From: OMII01 sp947467385 | GTDB taxonomy: Bacteria > Bdellovibrionota_C > UBA2361 > OMII01 | Assembly (NCBI GenBank): GCA_044360075.1 | Contig: JBIKLA010000004.1 | Span: 1 to 64,000, forward strand | DNA length: 64,000 nt | Direction: 5' to 3' | In this document: positions 46,822 to 55,652 of the stretch, one piece after another | Layout: every line of letters begins with the position of its first letter | How positions within the stretch are numbered: position 1 is the first letter of the stretch | The notes under the pieces: generated by a model | The model's database searches: none | What the model saw: the letters and a program-made list of their open reading frames with translations, nothing else | What the model was told of the DNA's origin: nothing | Translations under genes and position numbers: made by a program

Positions 46822-48111
46822 ATGTCGTGCCAGACCCGCCAGAACATCCCTTCACCTGACGCCACGTGGCGCGCTGCAAGCCTCGATCGTGCCCACTGCC
46901 TCCTTTCTGCAGGCGACCAATCGCTCATATCCGTAATGCAAACGCTCTCGATCCTCGCCGCGCAGCTACAGAGCATCAGTTCTTTTTTCGCCGGCTCGCT
47001 ACGCCGCCCCTACCTCCCGCAGCGCGAGAACTTTGAGGAACGACGCAAGCTCGGTCCTGTTCCGGGAACAGTCACGTGCGCCGATGGCCTTCCAAACCAA
47101 ACGGCATGCTTGGGCTGTGCTGATGGAACGATACTCGTTATTCCTCCCGATCGCTCTGAGCATAAGCTCCTTCTGCATGCCGGAGGTGTCGCGGCCCTAC
47201 GGGCCATCGACGAACGGTCCTTCGTCTCATCAGGAAAGAACGGAACCATTCTCGTGTGGCAGAGAGTTAACGGGCAGAGGTGGTCTGCCCGATGCCTCCA
47301 AGGGCATAACGGCGCTGTGCGCCTCATCGAGCCATTGCGCGATGGGCGGATCGTCTCCGCGGGCGAAGACGGAACAATTCGCCTCTGGGAATGCGGTCCG
47401 ATCAGCGACTGGGGCTGTAAGATTATTCGCAGCGAGAACGATCCGATCTGCTCCCTCTCAGTTTCTCCGGCAGGACGCATAATTGCGGCCACACGCGGGC
47501 AACTCCTGCTCATCAGCACTCCGGAATCAGACAGCTCGTGGCGGCATGAGAGGCTATCCTGCTCGGCAGGGCCGGCCACATTTGTGCGAGACCTCCCCGA
47601 CGGTCGCATCCTGTCCGGAAACTCTAGCGCCGCTTCCATGTGGACCCCGCGGTGGGACGGATCCTGGATTGAATCGCCCCTGCCCCACCTTCAGCACGCC
47701 CAGCCCTTTCCTGATGGCCGTGTGCTCTGCGCTGACGAGCACCTACATTTTGGCATCTGGAAGTGCCGCGCCGATGGCGAGTGGCAGCAGGACACCTGGA
47801 GTCCCTCGAGCAGCTCCTTCAAGCTCACAGTGCTTGCCGGCGGAGAGATCCTTGAGCAGTTCGGCTACCTCGACGAGGGCGATTGGATCGAGTTCATGAA
47901 AGTGACTCAGTTTAGGCCCGATGGCTCAACTCGCCACTACACTTCGTACTGGGGCAGGGGCCAAGAGCTCCCCCAAGGTTCCGGAAAAAGCCCTGAAGCG
48001 TACGATCCTGGATTCCTCCTGAGCGATGGCGGCTTTGTCCTCCTTAAGGACAGCGAGGCGCTCTACTACAACTGGGAAAACCCCTGTCGGGAAAACCCCT
48101 GTCAGTCATGA
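46822..48111 (+). CDS. WD40/beta-propeller repeat protein
   Basis: A 429-residue protein with about seven blades; the best are VSSGKNGTILVWQ and VSAGEDGTIRLWECG, with GH and WD-like ends. The others are diverged (LPDGRILSGNSSAASMW, FPDGRVLCADEHLHFGIW). No signal peptide is evident, and residues 40-60 are mildly hydrophobic. WD40 propellers are usually binding platforms. The last residues (NPCRENPCQS) and the stop are encoded by the duplicated terminal repeat of the adjacent RAYT element, so the native C terminus has been replaced. An internal ATG at 46936 is a second possible start. Confidence 0.72.
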   Translation: MSCQTRQNIPSPDATWRAASLDRAHCLLSAGDQSLISVMQTLSILAAQLQSISSFFAGSLRRPYLPQRENFEERRKLGPVPGTVTCADGLPNQTACLGCADGTILVIPPDRSEHKLLLHAGGVAALRAIDERSFVSSGKNGTILVWQRVNGQRWSARCLQGHNGAVRLIEPLRDGRIVSAGEDGTIRLWECGPISDWGCKIIRSENDPICSLSVSPAGRIIAATRGQLLLISTPESDSSWRHERLSCSAGPATFVRDLPDGRILSGNSSAASMWTPRWDGSWIESPLPHLQHAQPFPDGRVLCADEHLHFGIWKCRADGEWQQDTWSPSSSSFKLTVLAGGEILEQFGYLDEGDWIEFMKVTQFRPDGSTRHYTSYWGRGQELPQGSGKSPEAYDPGFLLSDGGFVLLKDSEALYYNWENPCRENPCQS

Positions 48112-48866
48112 CACACCCCCTTTTTCGGCCTGCCGATCCTTGGCGGACGTGCCCGAACTCCATACTCCCGCTCCAGCGAATCCAGAAAATCCTCGGAGCC
48201 TGTCGGCAAATCTCGACTTGTGCACATTCGGAGTTGCTTGACGTGCTCCGGATCGGACTGCTCTTCCAGCCACTGAGAGACATCCGCCTTACATGCGATG
48301 CGAAGGCTATAAGGGCCTTCGGTGTTGATATAGGGGTTTCTGCTGTTACCGCAGTGCGCCGATGCGCTTGACCACGCATAATCTGCCGGATGCGCCACTA
48401 ATCGCGCCTCAACTGGATTGCGGTAGATGTATCGAAGGGCAACCCAAAAATAGGTGTCATCGACCGGACTGGAGAAAAACTTCGCCTGCCAGAGGTGTCC
48501 GGTTCATTTATTTCGGGCGTTGATATATTCCGCATACCTTTTGTGCGTCATTTGAAACGTCCACCGAAGGGAATCCTTCTCATGAGGAACAGCTAAGTGA
48601 TGCACGTGATTAGTCATTAAAGTGTACGCCAAGAGCTCAAGACCGTAACGTTGCGCGTGGAGGGTCAGCAACTCCAGGTATACGGACCGGTCCCCCGGGG
48701 TGAAAAATACATCCTGACGTCTGCCGCCACGTTGGGTGACGTGATGGGGCAATAATTGAATTACGGTTCGAATATCCCGCGACACACACACTTATCGAGT
48801 CCTGGCATGGACAGTTTCGTGTGGTGTGTAGAAAAAGTCAGAAAGTCATGACTGACAGGGGTTTCC
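48090..48866. mobile_element. RAYT/REP-type element with terminal inverted repeats
   Basis: The left end at 48090-48112 (GGAAAACCCCTGTCAGTCATGAC) is repeated in inverted orientation at 48845-48866, with one T fewer in the right copy. Between them lies a Y1 REP-associated tyrosine transposase gene. A second direct copy of the outer 15 bp of the left end lies at 48074-48088. The element sits exactly between the WD40 gene and recJ and overlaps both stop codons. Confidence 0.78.
48102..48791 (-). pseudogene. REP-associated tyrosine transposase (IS200-like) with one in-frame TGA
   Basis: The whole span is one reading frame of 229 residues interrupted by a single TGA at 48504-48506. The N-terminal part has RNase-like TnpA features: LPHHVTQRGGRRQDVFF, the HUH motif TNHVHHLAV and the catalytic Tyr region RYAEYINARNK. 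After the stop comes TGHLWQAKFFSSPVDD and LRYIYRNPVEARLV, the usual continuation. Relatives have Arg at the stop position, so a CGA to TGA change explains it. It would nick and move REP-like palindromes as single strands. It is probably dead, or supplied in trans by other copies. Confidence 0.85.
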
Positions 48867-50656
48867 TACTGCGCCCTCTGCACCGCCTGCAGGTTGGCCT
48901 GCAGCTCGGTGGTACCGTTAAAAGTGCTCACCTCAGGGCGGCACACGATATCGACGTAAGAGTTTGGCACGAGAGCAGGGTGCGATGGCTGGCGCCACAT
49001 GACAGCAGAAATGAAGCTTTTTCCGTCGCTCAAGAGGGTCTTGAGGTGCATGCCCTTGAGCGCTTTTACTTCAACGACCCGCAGGTTTTTAAGAAGCACG
49101 GTCGGTGCGGGATTCCCCATGCCAAACGGCGCCAGGCTTGCAAGCTCGTGCACGAGATCGATCGTGATCTCCTTGAGGTTTGTCTCAGTGTCGGCTTCCA
49201 CAAACGGCACGGTCTCAATCTTTTCGAGGCGCTTTTTGCACTCGCCAACAAAAGCCGCCTTAAACTTCTCAAGGTTTTCCTCCTTAACCGAGAAGCCCCC
49301 TGCCCCGTCGTGCCCGCCAAACTTTGTGAGGTGCTCCGAGCACGCGCCCAGCGCCTCAATAACGCTGAACCCCTTGATGCCCCGGACCGAGCCCTTAAAG
49401 ATGCCCGGCGTATCCGTGCCCATAACCACTGACGGGCGGTAAAAGTGCTCTACAAGGCGTTGCGCGACGATACCGATGACACCTGTGTGAAATTCCGGGT
49501 TCCAGACGACGAGCCCCCAGTCTGGGCTGCCAACCTTCTCTACCATCGAGATCGCCTCCTGCTTAACGGAGTTCTCGACATCCTGGCGCTCGGTATTGAG
49601 CGCATTGAGCTGGCGCGCGAGCTTATCAGCCTTGTGCGAATCCTTGGTCGTGAGGAGCTCCACAACGAGCTCGCCGTGCACGATGCGCCCAGCCGCGTTG
49701 AGTCGCGGCCCGATTCCGAACGAGACGTCGCTGCATCCAACGTTACCCTTGATGCCCATGACGTTTCGCAGCGCTCGAAGGCCGGGGCGCTGCGTCTCTG
49801 AGAGCAGCTCAAGCCCACGCTTGGCGATAACACGATTAACGCCGACCAGCGGCACCATGTCACAGATTGTCCCGAGGCAGGCAAGATCGAGATAGCTCCG
49901 CGCGTCTATGCTCTCGGCCTGAAGTTCGCGCTTGAGCCCTACGACGAGGTACCACGCAAGCCCCGCCGCGCATGCAATACCCTTGGCGAAGCCGCAGCCG
50001 TCCTGGTGTGGGTTAATAAAGACATCAGCTGGCGGAGGCGCCGCGCTGATATGGTGGTGATCAACCACAACCGTGCCTAAGCCAAGCGCTTTGGCGAGGA
50101 GGACCTCTTTCACGTTGGTCGTCCCGAAATCTATCGTGAGAAGCAGCTTAAAGCCCTGGGCTGCTATGTCATGCACCGTTTTTTCGTTGAGGCCGTACCC
50201 GTCAACGAAACGATCTGGCACGAAGACCTTGGAGGCAATGCCGGCGGTATTGAAGAAGTCGTGTACTATCGAGCCGCCGGAGAGTCCGTCGACATCGAAG
50301 TCGCAGCAGATCGCGATCGAGCCGCCGGCACGATGGCAGTCCGCGATGAGCTTTGCGGCTTGCTGGAGGTTTTTAAGCTTGCTCGGGTCCGGGAGTCCGT
50401 TTTTGAGCGTTGGTGCGATGTAGTTCGCCAGGTCCTGCCCCGGAGAAAATCCCCGTGCGGCGAGAATCCGTCCAACGACGGGGTTGACCTTCATCTCGTC
50501 AGCGATCGCTTTCGCGAGCTCGGGGTCGTGCTGCTTGACGCGGATCTTTTTGTTGACCCGAGTGGATGCAGTGGGCTCTGTCTTGAACTGTGGAATCGCC
50601 ATAGCTTTGGAGGAGGAATATACCATCGTCTTATTGCGAAGTCTCGCGCCAACCAT
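48866..50656 (-). CDS. recJ: Single-stranded-DNA-specific exonuclease RecJ
   Basis: A 596-residue DHH-family 5'-3' exonuclease acting in recombination and mismatch repair. Motif I CCDFDVDGLSG, motif III VVDHHHIS and the DHHA1 domain (FKGSVRGIKGFSVIEAL, KFGGHDGAGGF) are intact; the C-terminal OB domain follows (NLRVVEVKALKG). Start choice is unsure: ATG at 50656 is taken (TTTGGGGC just upstream), with others at 50626 and 50602. The stop codon lies at the edge of the RAYT element. Confidence 0.94.
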   Translation of the reverse strand: MVGARLRNKTMVYSSSKAMAIPQFKTEPTASTRVNKKIRVKQHDPELAKAIADEMKVNPVVGRILAARGFSPGQDLANYIAPTLKNGLPDPSKLKNLQQAAKLIADCHRAGGSIAICCDFDVDGLSGGSIVHDFFNTAGIASKVFVPDRFVDGYGLNEKTVHDIAAQGFKLLLTIDFGTTNVKEVLLAKALGLGTVVVDHHHISAAPPPADVFINPHQDGCGFAKGIACAAGLAWYLVVGLKRELQAESIDARSYLDLACLGTICDMVPLVGVNRVIAKRGLELLSETQRPGLRALRNVMGIKGNVGCSDVSFGIGPRLNAAGRIVHGELVVELLTTKDSHKADKLARQLNALNTERQDVENSVKQEAISMVEKVGSPDWGLVVWNPEFHTGVIGIVAQRLVEHFYRPSVVMGTDTPGIFKGSVRGIKGFSVIEALGACSEHLTKFGGHDGAGGFSVKEENLEKFKAAFVGECKKRLEKIETVPFVEADTETNLKEITIDLVHELASLAPFGMGNPAPTVLLKNLRVVEVKALKGMHLKTLLSDGKSFISAVMWRQPSHPALVPNSYVDIVCRPEVSTFNGTTELQANLQAVQRAQ

Positions 50657-50710
50657 GCCCCAAACCTGCTTCAACTAGGTTAAACCTAACGGTTTGATGC
50701 CGTAGGGGGG

Positions 50711-51187
50711 CTATCGCTTCGCGCGAAGCTCAAGAAACTCTTTCAGCGCGGGCTCGTAGCCCTTGAGCCGGCGCCGACTTGCTATCTTTCTGACCATCGG
50801 GACAGAGGCCCAGCGCCAGCGCTTAAATTCGGGCTCTTCGAAGTGCAAAAGGTCTATCTCTTGGTCCTTGCCCACGTACTCTACGGCCCAGAAGGTCTGC
50901 GCCTGCCCGCGCCAGCGACCCTTGGCGTAATCCGGAACCTTCTTCCAGTCGTACTCGTGCGTCGCCGCAAGCTTTATGATGCTTCCGATGGTCCGGCGCG
51001 GAATTCCAAGCTCCTCGCGCAGCTCACGTACGACGTTCTGCCGGAGCGTGTGCTCGGGCTCTGCGCCACCCTGCGGAAACTGCCAGTGCCCCCTGCGGTT
51101 GATCCTCTCGGCGATGAAAATCTGCCCCCGCTTGTTGTATACGAGCATGCAGACGTTCGGTCGGAGTGGGAGCTTACGCTTGGCCAT
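50711..51187 (-). CDS. rppH: Nudix hydrolase RppH-like (RNA pyrophosphohydrolase)
   Basis: A 158-residue protein. The Nudix box is complete (GGAEPEHTLRQNVVRELREE then LGI), with PNVCMLVYNKRGQIFIAERI before it and the RppH-typical WQFPQGG. RppH removes pyrophosphate from mRNA 5' ends to start decay. The ATG at 51187 begins MAKRKLPLRPNV; a GTG at 51205 would add six residues. It is followed in the same orientation by recJ. Confidence 0.9.
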   Translation of the reverse strand: MAKRKLPLRPNVCMLVYNKRGQIFIAERINRRGHWQFPQGGAEPEHTLRQNVVRELREELGIPRRTIGSIIKLAATHEYDWKKVPDYAKGRWRGQAQTFWAVEYVGKDQEIDLLHFEEPEFKRWRWASVPMVRKIASRRRLKGYEPALKEFLELRAKR

Positions 51188-51238
51188 GTGTGAAGGGAGT
51201 GTCACACAAAGCCGGCGCTGAGTTAAGCCACAAAACCG

Positions 51239-52828
51239 CTACCCGAAAGCCATCTCTGCGTCTATGAAGGCCGAGAACTGCGCCGCTGAGATGGCGCCCT
51301 GAAGCATGAGCTCCTGCAGCGAAGCTGTCCATGGGATGAGAGCCCCTTTTGGGAGAGCCTCAAGGAGGCCGTGGGCCGTACGATGTTCAACGCAGGCGGC
51401 CTTGGCCCGCACGTCACGCAAATCGAGCGCCTCCGTGACGAGCACTCTCCCAATGAATCCCGCTTGGGAGCATGACGGGCAGCCCTGCGGCCTAAAGACC
51501 GTACAGCCGAAGCGCGCGCTCTCGTGGTCATCAACGGCCTTGCACTGCTCGCAAAGCCTCTGCAACAGGCGTTGCGTTACGACGAGTGCCACGGCCTGCA
51601 CCGAGCGCTCAGCTGGAACTCCGAGTGCCGCAAGGCGCTCAAGCGCGAGGAGCGCTGAGCCGACATGGAGAGAACTCAGCGTAAGGTGCCCCGTGGAGGC
51701 CGACTCCAGGCCTATCTTGGCCGACTCTGGGTCGCGCATCTCCCCGATCAGGATAACGTCTGGATCGTGCCGCAGCACCGAGCGAATCGCTCGGGGATAC
51801 GAGAGGTCTTGCGCTTCGTTCACTCGCACCTGCACGATGCCCCTCAGCATCGACTCAACGGGATCCTCAACTGTAACGACGTTGCGGCCCGCACCCTTCA
51901 ACTCCTGGGCGACGGCGTACATCGTAGTCGTCTTGCCGCTTCCTGTCGGGCCAGTAAAGAGTATCGCGCCCTGCGTGCGCCGCATCGCGCCCCGAAGCGC
52001 CTTGAGCGTAGCCGGTTCAAGTCCCAGCAACGAAACGTTCGGGCTGCTAACTGCACCGAGAAAGCGCACCACAGCGCTCTCCCCATATACCGCCGGCAGG
52101 GTGCTCAGGCGCGCCGCTCGCTCCTTCCCAGCAACACAAAACGAGAATGCTCCGTCCTGGGGAAGGCGACGCTGCGCAAGATCCAGGCCCGCCAGCGCCT
52201 TGAGGCGCGCAACAACCTGCTCATGAAAAGCGGGCGAATAGGGCTGCTGCTCCTGGCTTAGGAGCTCCCCATCGATCCGTATTTTTACTACCGCGCCCTC
52301 GTGAACCGGGCAGAGGTGAAGGTCTGAAGCGCCCCGGGCAACGCCGTACTCAAGCAGCGCCGCGAGAAATTTCGCCGCATCGCTGGCCGGCTCGCCATAC
52401 GCCGGAGCGGCGCGAGGCGCCTCTTTCTGCGCCACCTGGCCGCCAAAGCTCGCCATAGTCGCCGCGAGCGTCTCATCCGAGCCCAGGTAGGCGCTCACGA
52501 TGGCTTCCTCAAGGGCCTCCTGGGGAACGGCGGTGAATGAGGCCTCCATGCCAGAGACAAGTCGCACTCGCTCCCGCAGCAGCGCCGAGTCGTCGCTGCT
52601 TGCGCAGTGGAGCGTTATTTTTCCCCCTGCCTTGAGCAGCGAGAGCGGAAGCACCTGCATCGCCGACGACTCGACGAAGGGAATCAGCGCCCGCGCCTCG
52701 CAGCTTGAGCAGCGCGCGATATCCCTTCCCGAAAGCTGCACAGGGCTGGATCTGGCGCCAGCAGGAAATTCAGCCCTGTGCGAGGGTGTGCCATTGAATG
52801 GTCGCTCCATGCACCTTCTATCGGACAT
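51239..52828 (-). CDS. GspE/PilB/PilT-family secretion ATPase
   Basis: A 529-residue hexameric ATPase of type II secretion or type IV pilus assembly. The N-terminal part (1-125) is diverged and includes a CSSC pair. The ATPase domain has DLHLCPVHEGAVVKIRIDG, Walker A LFTGPTGSGKTTTM, the Asp box TVEDPVE, Walker B DPDVILIGEMRDPE, and STGHLTLSSLH. A zinc-type region (RLCEQCKA ... GCPSCSQAGFIGR) separates GspE/PilB from PilT. The ATG at 52828 is used; 52810 is also possible and has GAAGGTG just upstream. No other pilus structural genes are adjacent. Confidence 0.9.
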   Translation of the reverse strand: MSDRRCMERPFNGTPSHRAEFPAGARSSPVQLSGRDIARCSSCEARALIPFVESSAMQVLPLSLLKAGGKITLHCASSDDSALLRERVRLVSGMEASFTAVPQEALEEAIVSAYLGSDETLAATMASFGGQVAQKEAPRAAPAYGEPASDAAKFLAALLEYGVARGASDLHLCPVHEGAVVKIRIDGELLSQEQQPYSPAFHEQVVARLKALAGLDLAQRRLPQDGAFSFCVAGKERAARLSTLPAVYGESAVVRFLGAVSSPNVSLLGLEPATLKALRGAMRRTQGAILFTGPTGSGKTTTMYAVAQELKGAGRNVVTVEDPVESMLRGIVQVRVNEAQDLSYPRAIRSVLRHDPDVILIGEMRDPESAKIGLESASTGHLTLSSLHVGSALLALERLAALGVPAERSVQAVALVVTQRLLQRLCEQCKAVDDHESARFGCTVFRPQGCPSCSQAGFIGRVLVTEALDLRDVRAKAACVEHRTAHGLLEALPKGALIPWTASLQELMLQGAISAAQFSAFIDAEMAFG

Positions 52829-52954
52829 GCGCGAGAGTAGTTGCCTCAGCGAAACATCGCCCTCAGCTTGGTGCCATCAGTCATTTTTGGATCGGATCTT
52901 CCGGGGATCTTGAACAAAAAGGGTTTTGGGGGCACAACATGATTGGAAGTTGTC

Positions 52955-54160
52955 ATGTTCTCATCGTTCAAGCCCAATTCGTCGCTAAGCTCATCTTCGG
53001 CCCATGATGGCCTCAATTCGGCCGTTCAGGGGCTCCAGGGCGCAAGCCTCCCCCGTCTTGACCGCACTGTGGAGGTGCTCTCGGACGTTAGCAGACAGGG
53101 CCGCAAGTCTCTCGATTTCGTCATTAAGGCACTAGTCACATCGCCTGAGGTGCGGAGCTCCGTGCTTGCAGCGATCAACGAGCACCCATCGCTGCTAGAG
53201 TCTCCCAAGCGGCGTGCCGCCATCCTTGAGGCATTAACCCCCTTCTCCGACGAAGGCGCGGTTTGCGAGCTGGCAGTCGTCTCGCTTGAGAGCCCCTACC
53301 TCAAGGCCTCGGCCCGAACGGTGTCGGCGGCTTGCGCAATTCTCAAGCCCGCACTCACCTCACTGGACGAAGAGGAGCCAGCCGTCCTCTTTCCCCTTCA
53401 GCTTGAGAGGCGAATTCTTAAAGTAGCGGCCCGGTACTCTCCGGGCGGCGGTGACACAGCCGCCGGAGCGGCGATCCTCCTGCTGCGCGAAACACCGCTT
53501 GGCACCCGCATGCAGGACAGCGTCCGCTCTCTTGCCCGCGACTGGTTCCTTGCTCGAAACCAAGGCAAGAACCCATGGCTTGCGCTCCTGAGCGAGATGC
53601 CCTCCAAGGAGAATGTTGCGTTCATCGCGTCGCTCGCCAGCGGCCGCTTGCCTGGCCCCGGTCTTGCCTCATTTCTGCGCTCCCTGGTCCGAATTCCGGT
53701 GACCTTCCATGAAGTCGCTATTACCAGCACTATCGTCACCGTGGCCTCACGCCAGATCTGCGCCTACTTCAAGCTTCCTAAGGTCGTATCGAACGCTGCT
53801 ATCGCCGCCCTCTCGGTCGGGCTCGTGGTCGGAAGCAGAAGCCTCGCCAATGCGTTCCAGGAGGACGCCATCAATAAGAGCCGCACGTGGGAGCGGGTTG
53901 AAGGCATTGCCCTGCTGTCGGCGATGCGCGCAGCGCTTGGTGACGATCCCTCTAGTGCTGCGCGCTTCTCGGTGCTCAGGATAGTCTCTGCGCTGGAGAA
54001 AGCCTCTCGCAGCCGTATGCAGCCGCCCTTCGTGCGGCAAGCAGCCACGATCGCCCTCTCCGGCGAGGTGCTCGACCCGGTTGATCTGTGGAACCAAACC
54101 GTTATTGCCGGCGACTTTGGTGAAGTGCTGCGCCAGAAGCATCAAGCAGTGCGTCTGTAA
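52955..54160 (+). CDS. Hypothetical helical-repeat-like protein, 401 residues
   Basis: No family recognised. After a Ser-rich start it is almost all helix, with short antiparallel-type helices in the first half (LLESPKRRAAILEALTPF, LESPYLKASARTVSAACAIL) that resemble HEAT/ARM-type repeats. Around residues 250-295 (VAITSTIVTVASRQICAYF, SNAAIAALSVGLVVGS) are two moderately hydrophobic stretches. No catalytic motif. GGAAG precedes the ATG at 52955. It is divergent from the GspE-like gene and converges on an unknown gene. Confidence 0.68.
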   Translation: MFSSFKPNSSLSSSSAHDGLNSAVQGLQGASLPRLDRTVEVLSDVSRQGRKSLDFVIKALVTSPEVRSSVLAAINEHPSLLESPKRRAAILEALTPFSDEGAVCELAVVSLESPYLKASARTVSAACAILKPALTSLDEEEPAVLFPLQLERRILKVAARYSPGGGDTAAGAAILLLRETPLGTRMQDSVRSLARDWFLARNQGKNPWLALLSEMPSKENVAFIASLASGRLPGPGLASFLRSLVRIPVTFHEVAITSTIVTVASRQICAYFKLPKVVSNAAIAALSVGLVVGSRSLANAFQEDAINKSRTWERVEGIALLSAMRAALGDDPSSAARFSVLRIVSALEKASRSRMQPPFVRQAATIALSGEVLDPVDLWNQTVIAGDFGEVLRQKHQAVRL

Positions 54161-54197
54161 GTCCCCCTACGCGCGTCACTACGGGCATGCGTGAGAG

Positions 54198-55013
54198 CTA
54201 CGGAGTATGCCGTCCCAATGAGGCTCTTAAGGCCTGCTGCAGAAGCAGCTGCTGCGCATAGCGCTGGGCCATCTCTCGCCGGTCGCGACTCTCATAAACC
54301 TCTTGATAGTCCTGGGTGGTAAGAGCTCCGAGAGCTGGTGCCCGAATGTCGCGCACTTGGTAGTCGAACCGCCGAAAGTCCTCCCATGGAAGGGCGATGA
54401 GGAGGTCCGCATTAAACCGCTCTGCCGTGTAGCCTTGCCTGGATGCGCACACGCCGGCCGTGCGGCAGCTCTTGTGCGGCTCAAGGCAATGCTCCCGAAG
54501 CGAGTCAGGGTCACCTGGTAGCGCCGCGCGGGGCGAATTTCGAATTCTATGATTAGAGCTCCAGCCGCCGTTCTGCGTCCGGCCGCCCATGTCGAACAGG
54601 ATAATGCCCCCCGGCCCGGTTTGACGGCTCACGTCTTGAGCAAAATCCAATGCGTACCGCGAAAGCTCCATGAGGCCAAAGAGCTGAGCCTCGCTCCGCC
54701 GGCGCTGCAAGAAGGTAGCAACCGGAACCTGCGCGCTGCGTTGCTCAAGCATGCGGGAGAAATCCGCCTGGTCGACAGAGCACATCCCAAAATACACCAA
54801 GACCTCCCCCTGAATAACCGACAGAAGCTTGCCCTGATTCCACATGAAGACCTTGTGCAAAAGATCCACGCTGGTGTGTTTAAGCTCCTGGGCGGAGGGA
54901 AAGCGAAGGTCGGCGAGAGACGAAGCCCACTCGGGAATGGAACGGGCATCGTGCTTGGACTCTTCTCCTGCGGTGGGGAGGTTTTTTGACGGCTCTAATC
55001 GCGGCGCAAGCAT
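54198..55013 (-). CDS. Hypothetical protein, 271 residues
   Basis: Unknown family. Polar N terminus (1-40), then a mixed helix/strand domain (SVDLLHKVFMWNQGKLLSVI, VLVYFGMCSVDQADFSRML), FGLMELSRYALDFAQDVSRQ and GGIILFDMGGRTQNGG, which could be a nucleotide- or sugar-binding strand-turn. Three Cys lie in a 25-residue stretch (EHCLEPHKSCRTAGVCASRQ). No signal peptide. The start is weakly supported (no Shine-Dalgarno). Confidence 0.55.
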   Translation of the reverse strand: MLAPRLEPSKNLPTAGEESKHDARSIPEWASSLADLRFPSAQELKHTSVDLLHKVFMWNQGKLLSVIQGEVLVYFGMCSVDQADFSRMLEQRSAQVPVATFLQRRRSEAQLFGLMELSRYALDFAQDVSRQTGPGGIILFDMGGRTQNGGWSSNHRIRNSPRAALPGDPDSLREHCLEPHKSCRTAGVCASRQGYTAERFNADLLIALPWEDFRRFDYQVRDIRAPALGALTTQDYQEVYESRDRREMAQRYAQQLLLQQALRASLGRHTP

Positions 55014-55212
55014 GGAGGATGATCTTTAAAGCATCGTTGTAGCCCCAATTGTAACGCTTCTAGGCGCCTTAAGCATACTTGGCGGGCGTTCTGGAAGCGA
55101 CACGTATGGTCCATTCGCGACCAAAAGCGCCCGGGCAGCAACTTCCACGTACGCCCGCCGAATACCTTTCCTGAACGTCGTGAGCCACCCCCTTTTGACT
55201 GGAGAAACTTGC

Positions 55213-55638
55213 ATGAGCCCCGAAACCCAAAGCAGCACCTGCGGAAATCCCAACATCTTCTCAAGCGTTTTTGCGCCAACAGTTAGAGACTACCTGCCAG
55301 AGCCAGGCTCAGTCGGCTCCTCCGTTCTTAACCACACCACCAAGATACCCTCCTTCGTCGACACCGTCTCAAGAGACCTGTGTGACGATGGGCGCATGGG
55401 ACGAGAGAGCCGCGATGCCGCTATCGGATTCATCACGCGCTCATCGGCATCCGCCTTGGTGGCAGGCAGCACCGCGACGCTTGCATCGGTCGGTATTGCC
55501 ACTGCGGGAGCGCCTGTTACAGCATTGGCCCTTGGCGCTGCTGCTCTTACTGTGGTCCCTCCGGCAGCCGAGTGGGTCGCAAACAAGGTGCGGTCTTTCT
55601 TCGGCGATCTCCTCGCTCGCTTTAAGGCTCAGGAGTAA
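55213..55638 (+). CDS. Small Ala/Gly-rich membrane-associated protein, unknown
   Basis: A 141-residue protein. The first 80 residues are polar; residues about 80-122 are a long Ala/Gly/Val-rich stretch (SALVAGSTATLASVGIATAG, VTALALGAAALTVVPPA) able to form two membrane helices, followed by an amphipathic end (VANKVRSFFGDLLARFKAQE). Such glycine-zipper-like hairpins occur in channel- or pore-like small proteins, but no family is recognised. GGAG lies 8 nt before the ATG at 55213. It converges on the MotB-like gene, 14 bp between stops. Confidence 0.55.
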   Translation: MSPETQSSTCGNPNIFSSVFAPTVRDYLPEPGSVGSSVLNHTTKIPSFVDTVSRDLCDDGRMGRESRDAAIGFITRSSASALVAGSTATLASVGIATAGAPVTALALGAAALTVVPPAAEWVANKVRSFFGDLLARFKAQE

Positions 55639-55652
55639 CGGGGCTTCGCTCG

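Noticed and set aside
48102..48791. Two separate small genes in the RAYT region, or TGA read as an amino acid
   Set aside because: Both pieces are in one frame and together form a complete RAYT protein. TGA is a normal stop elsewhere (for example the GT2 gene at 4261 and the WD40 gene), and no selenocysteine context fits a transposase.
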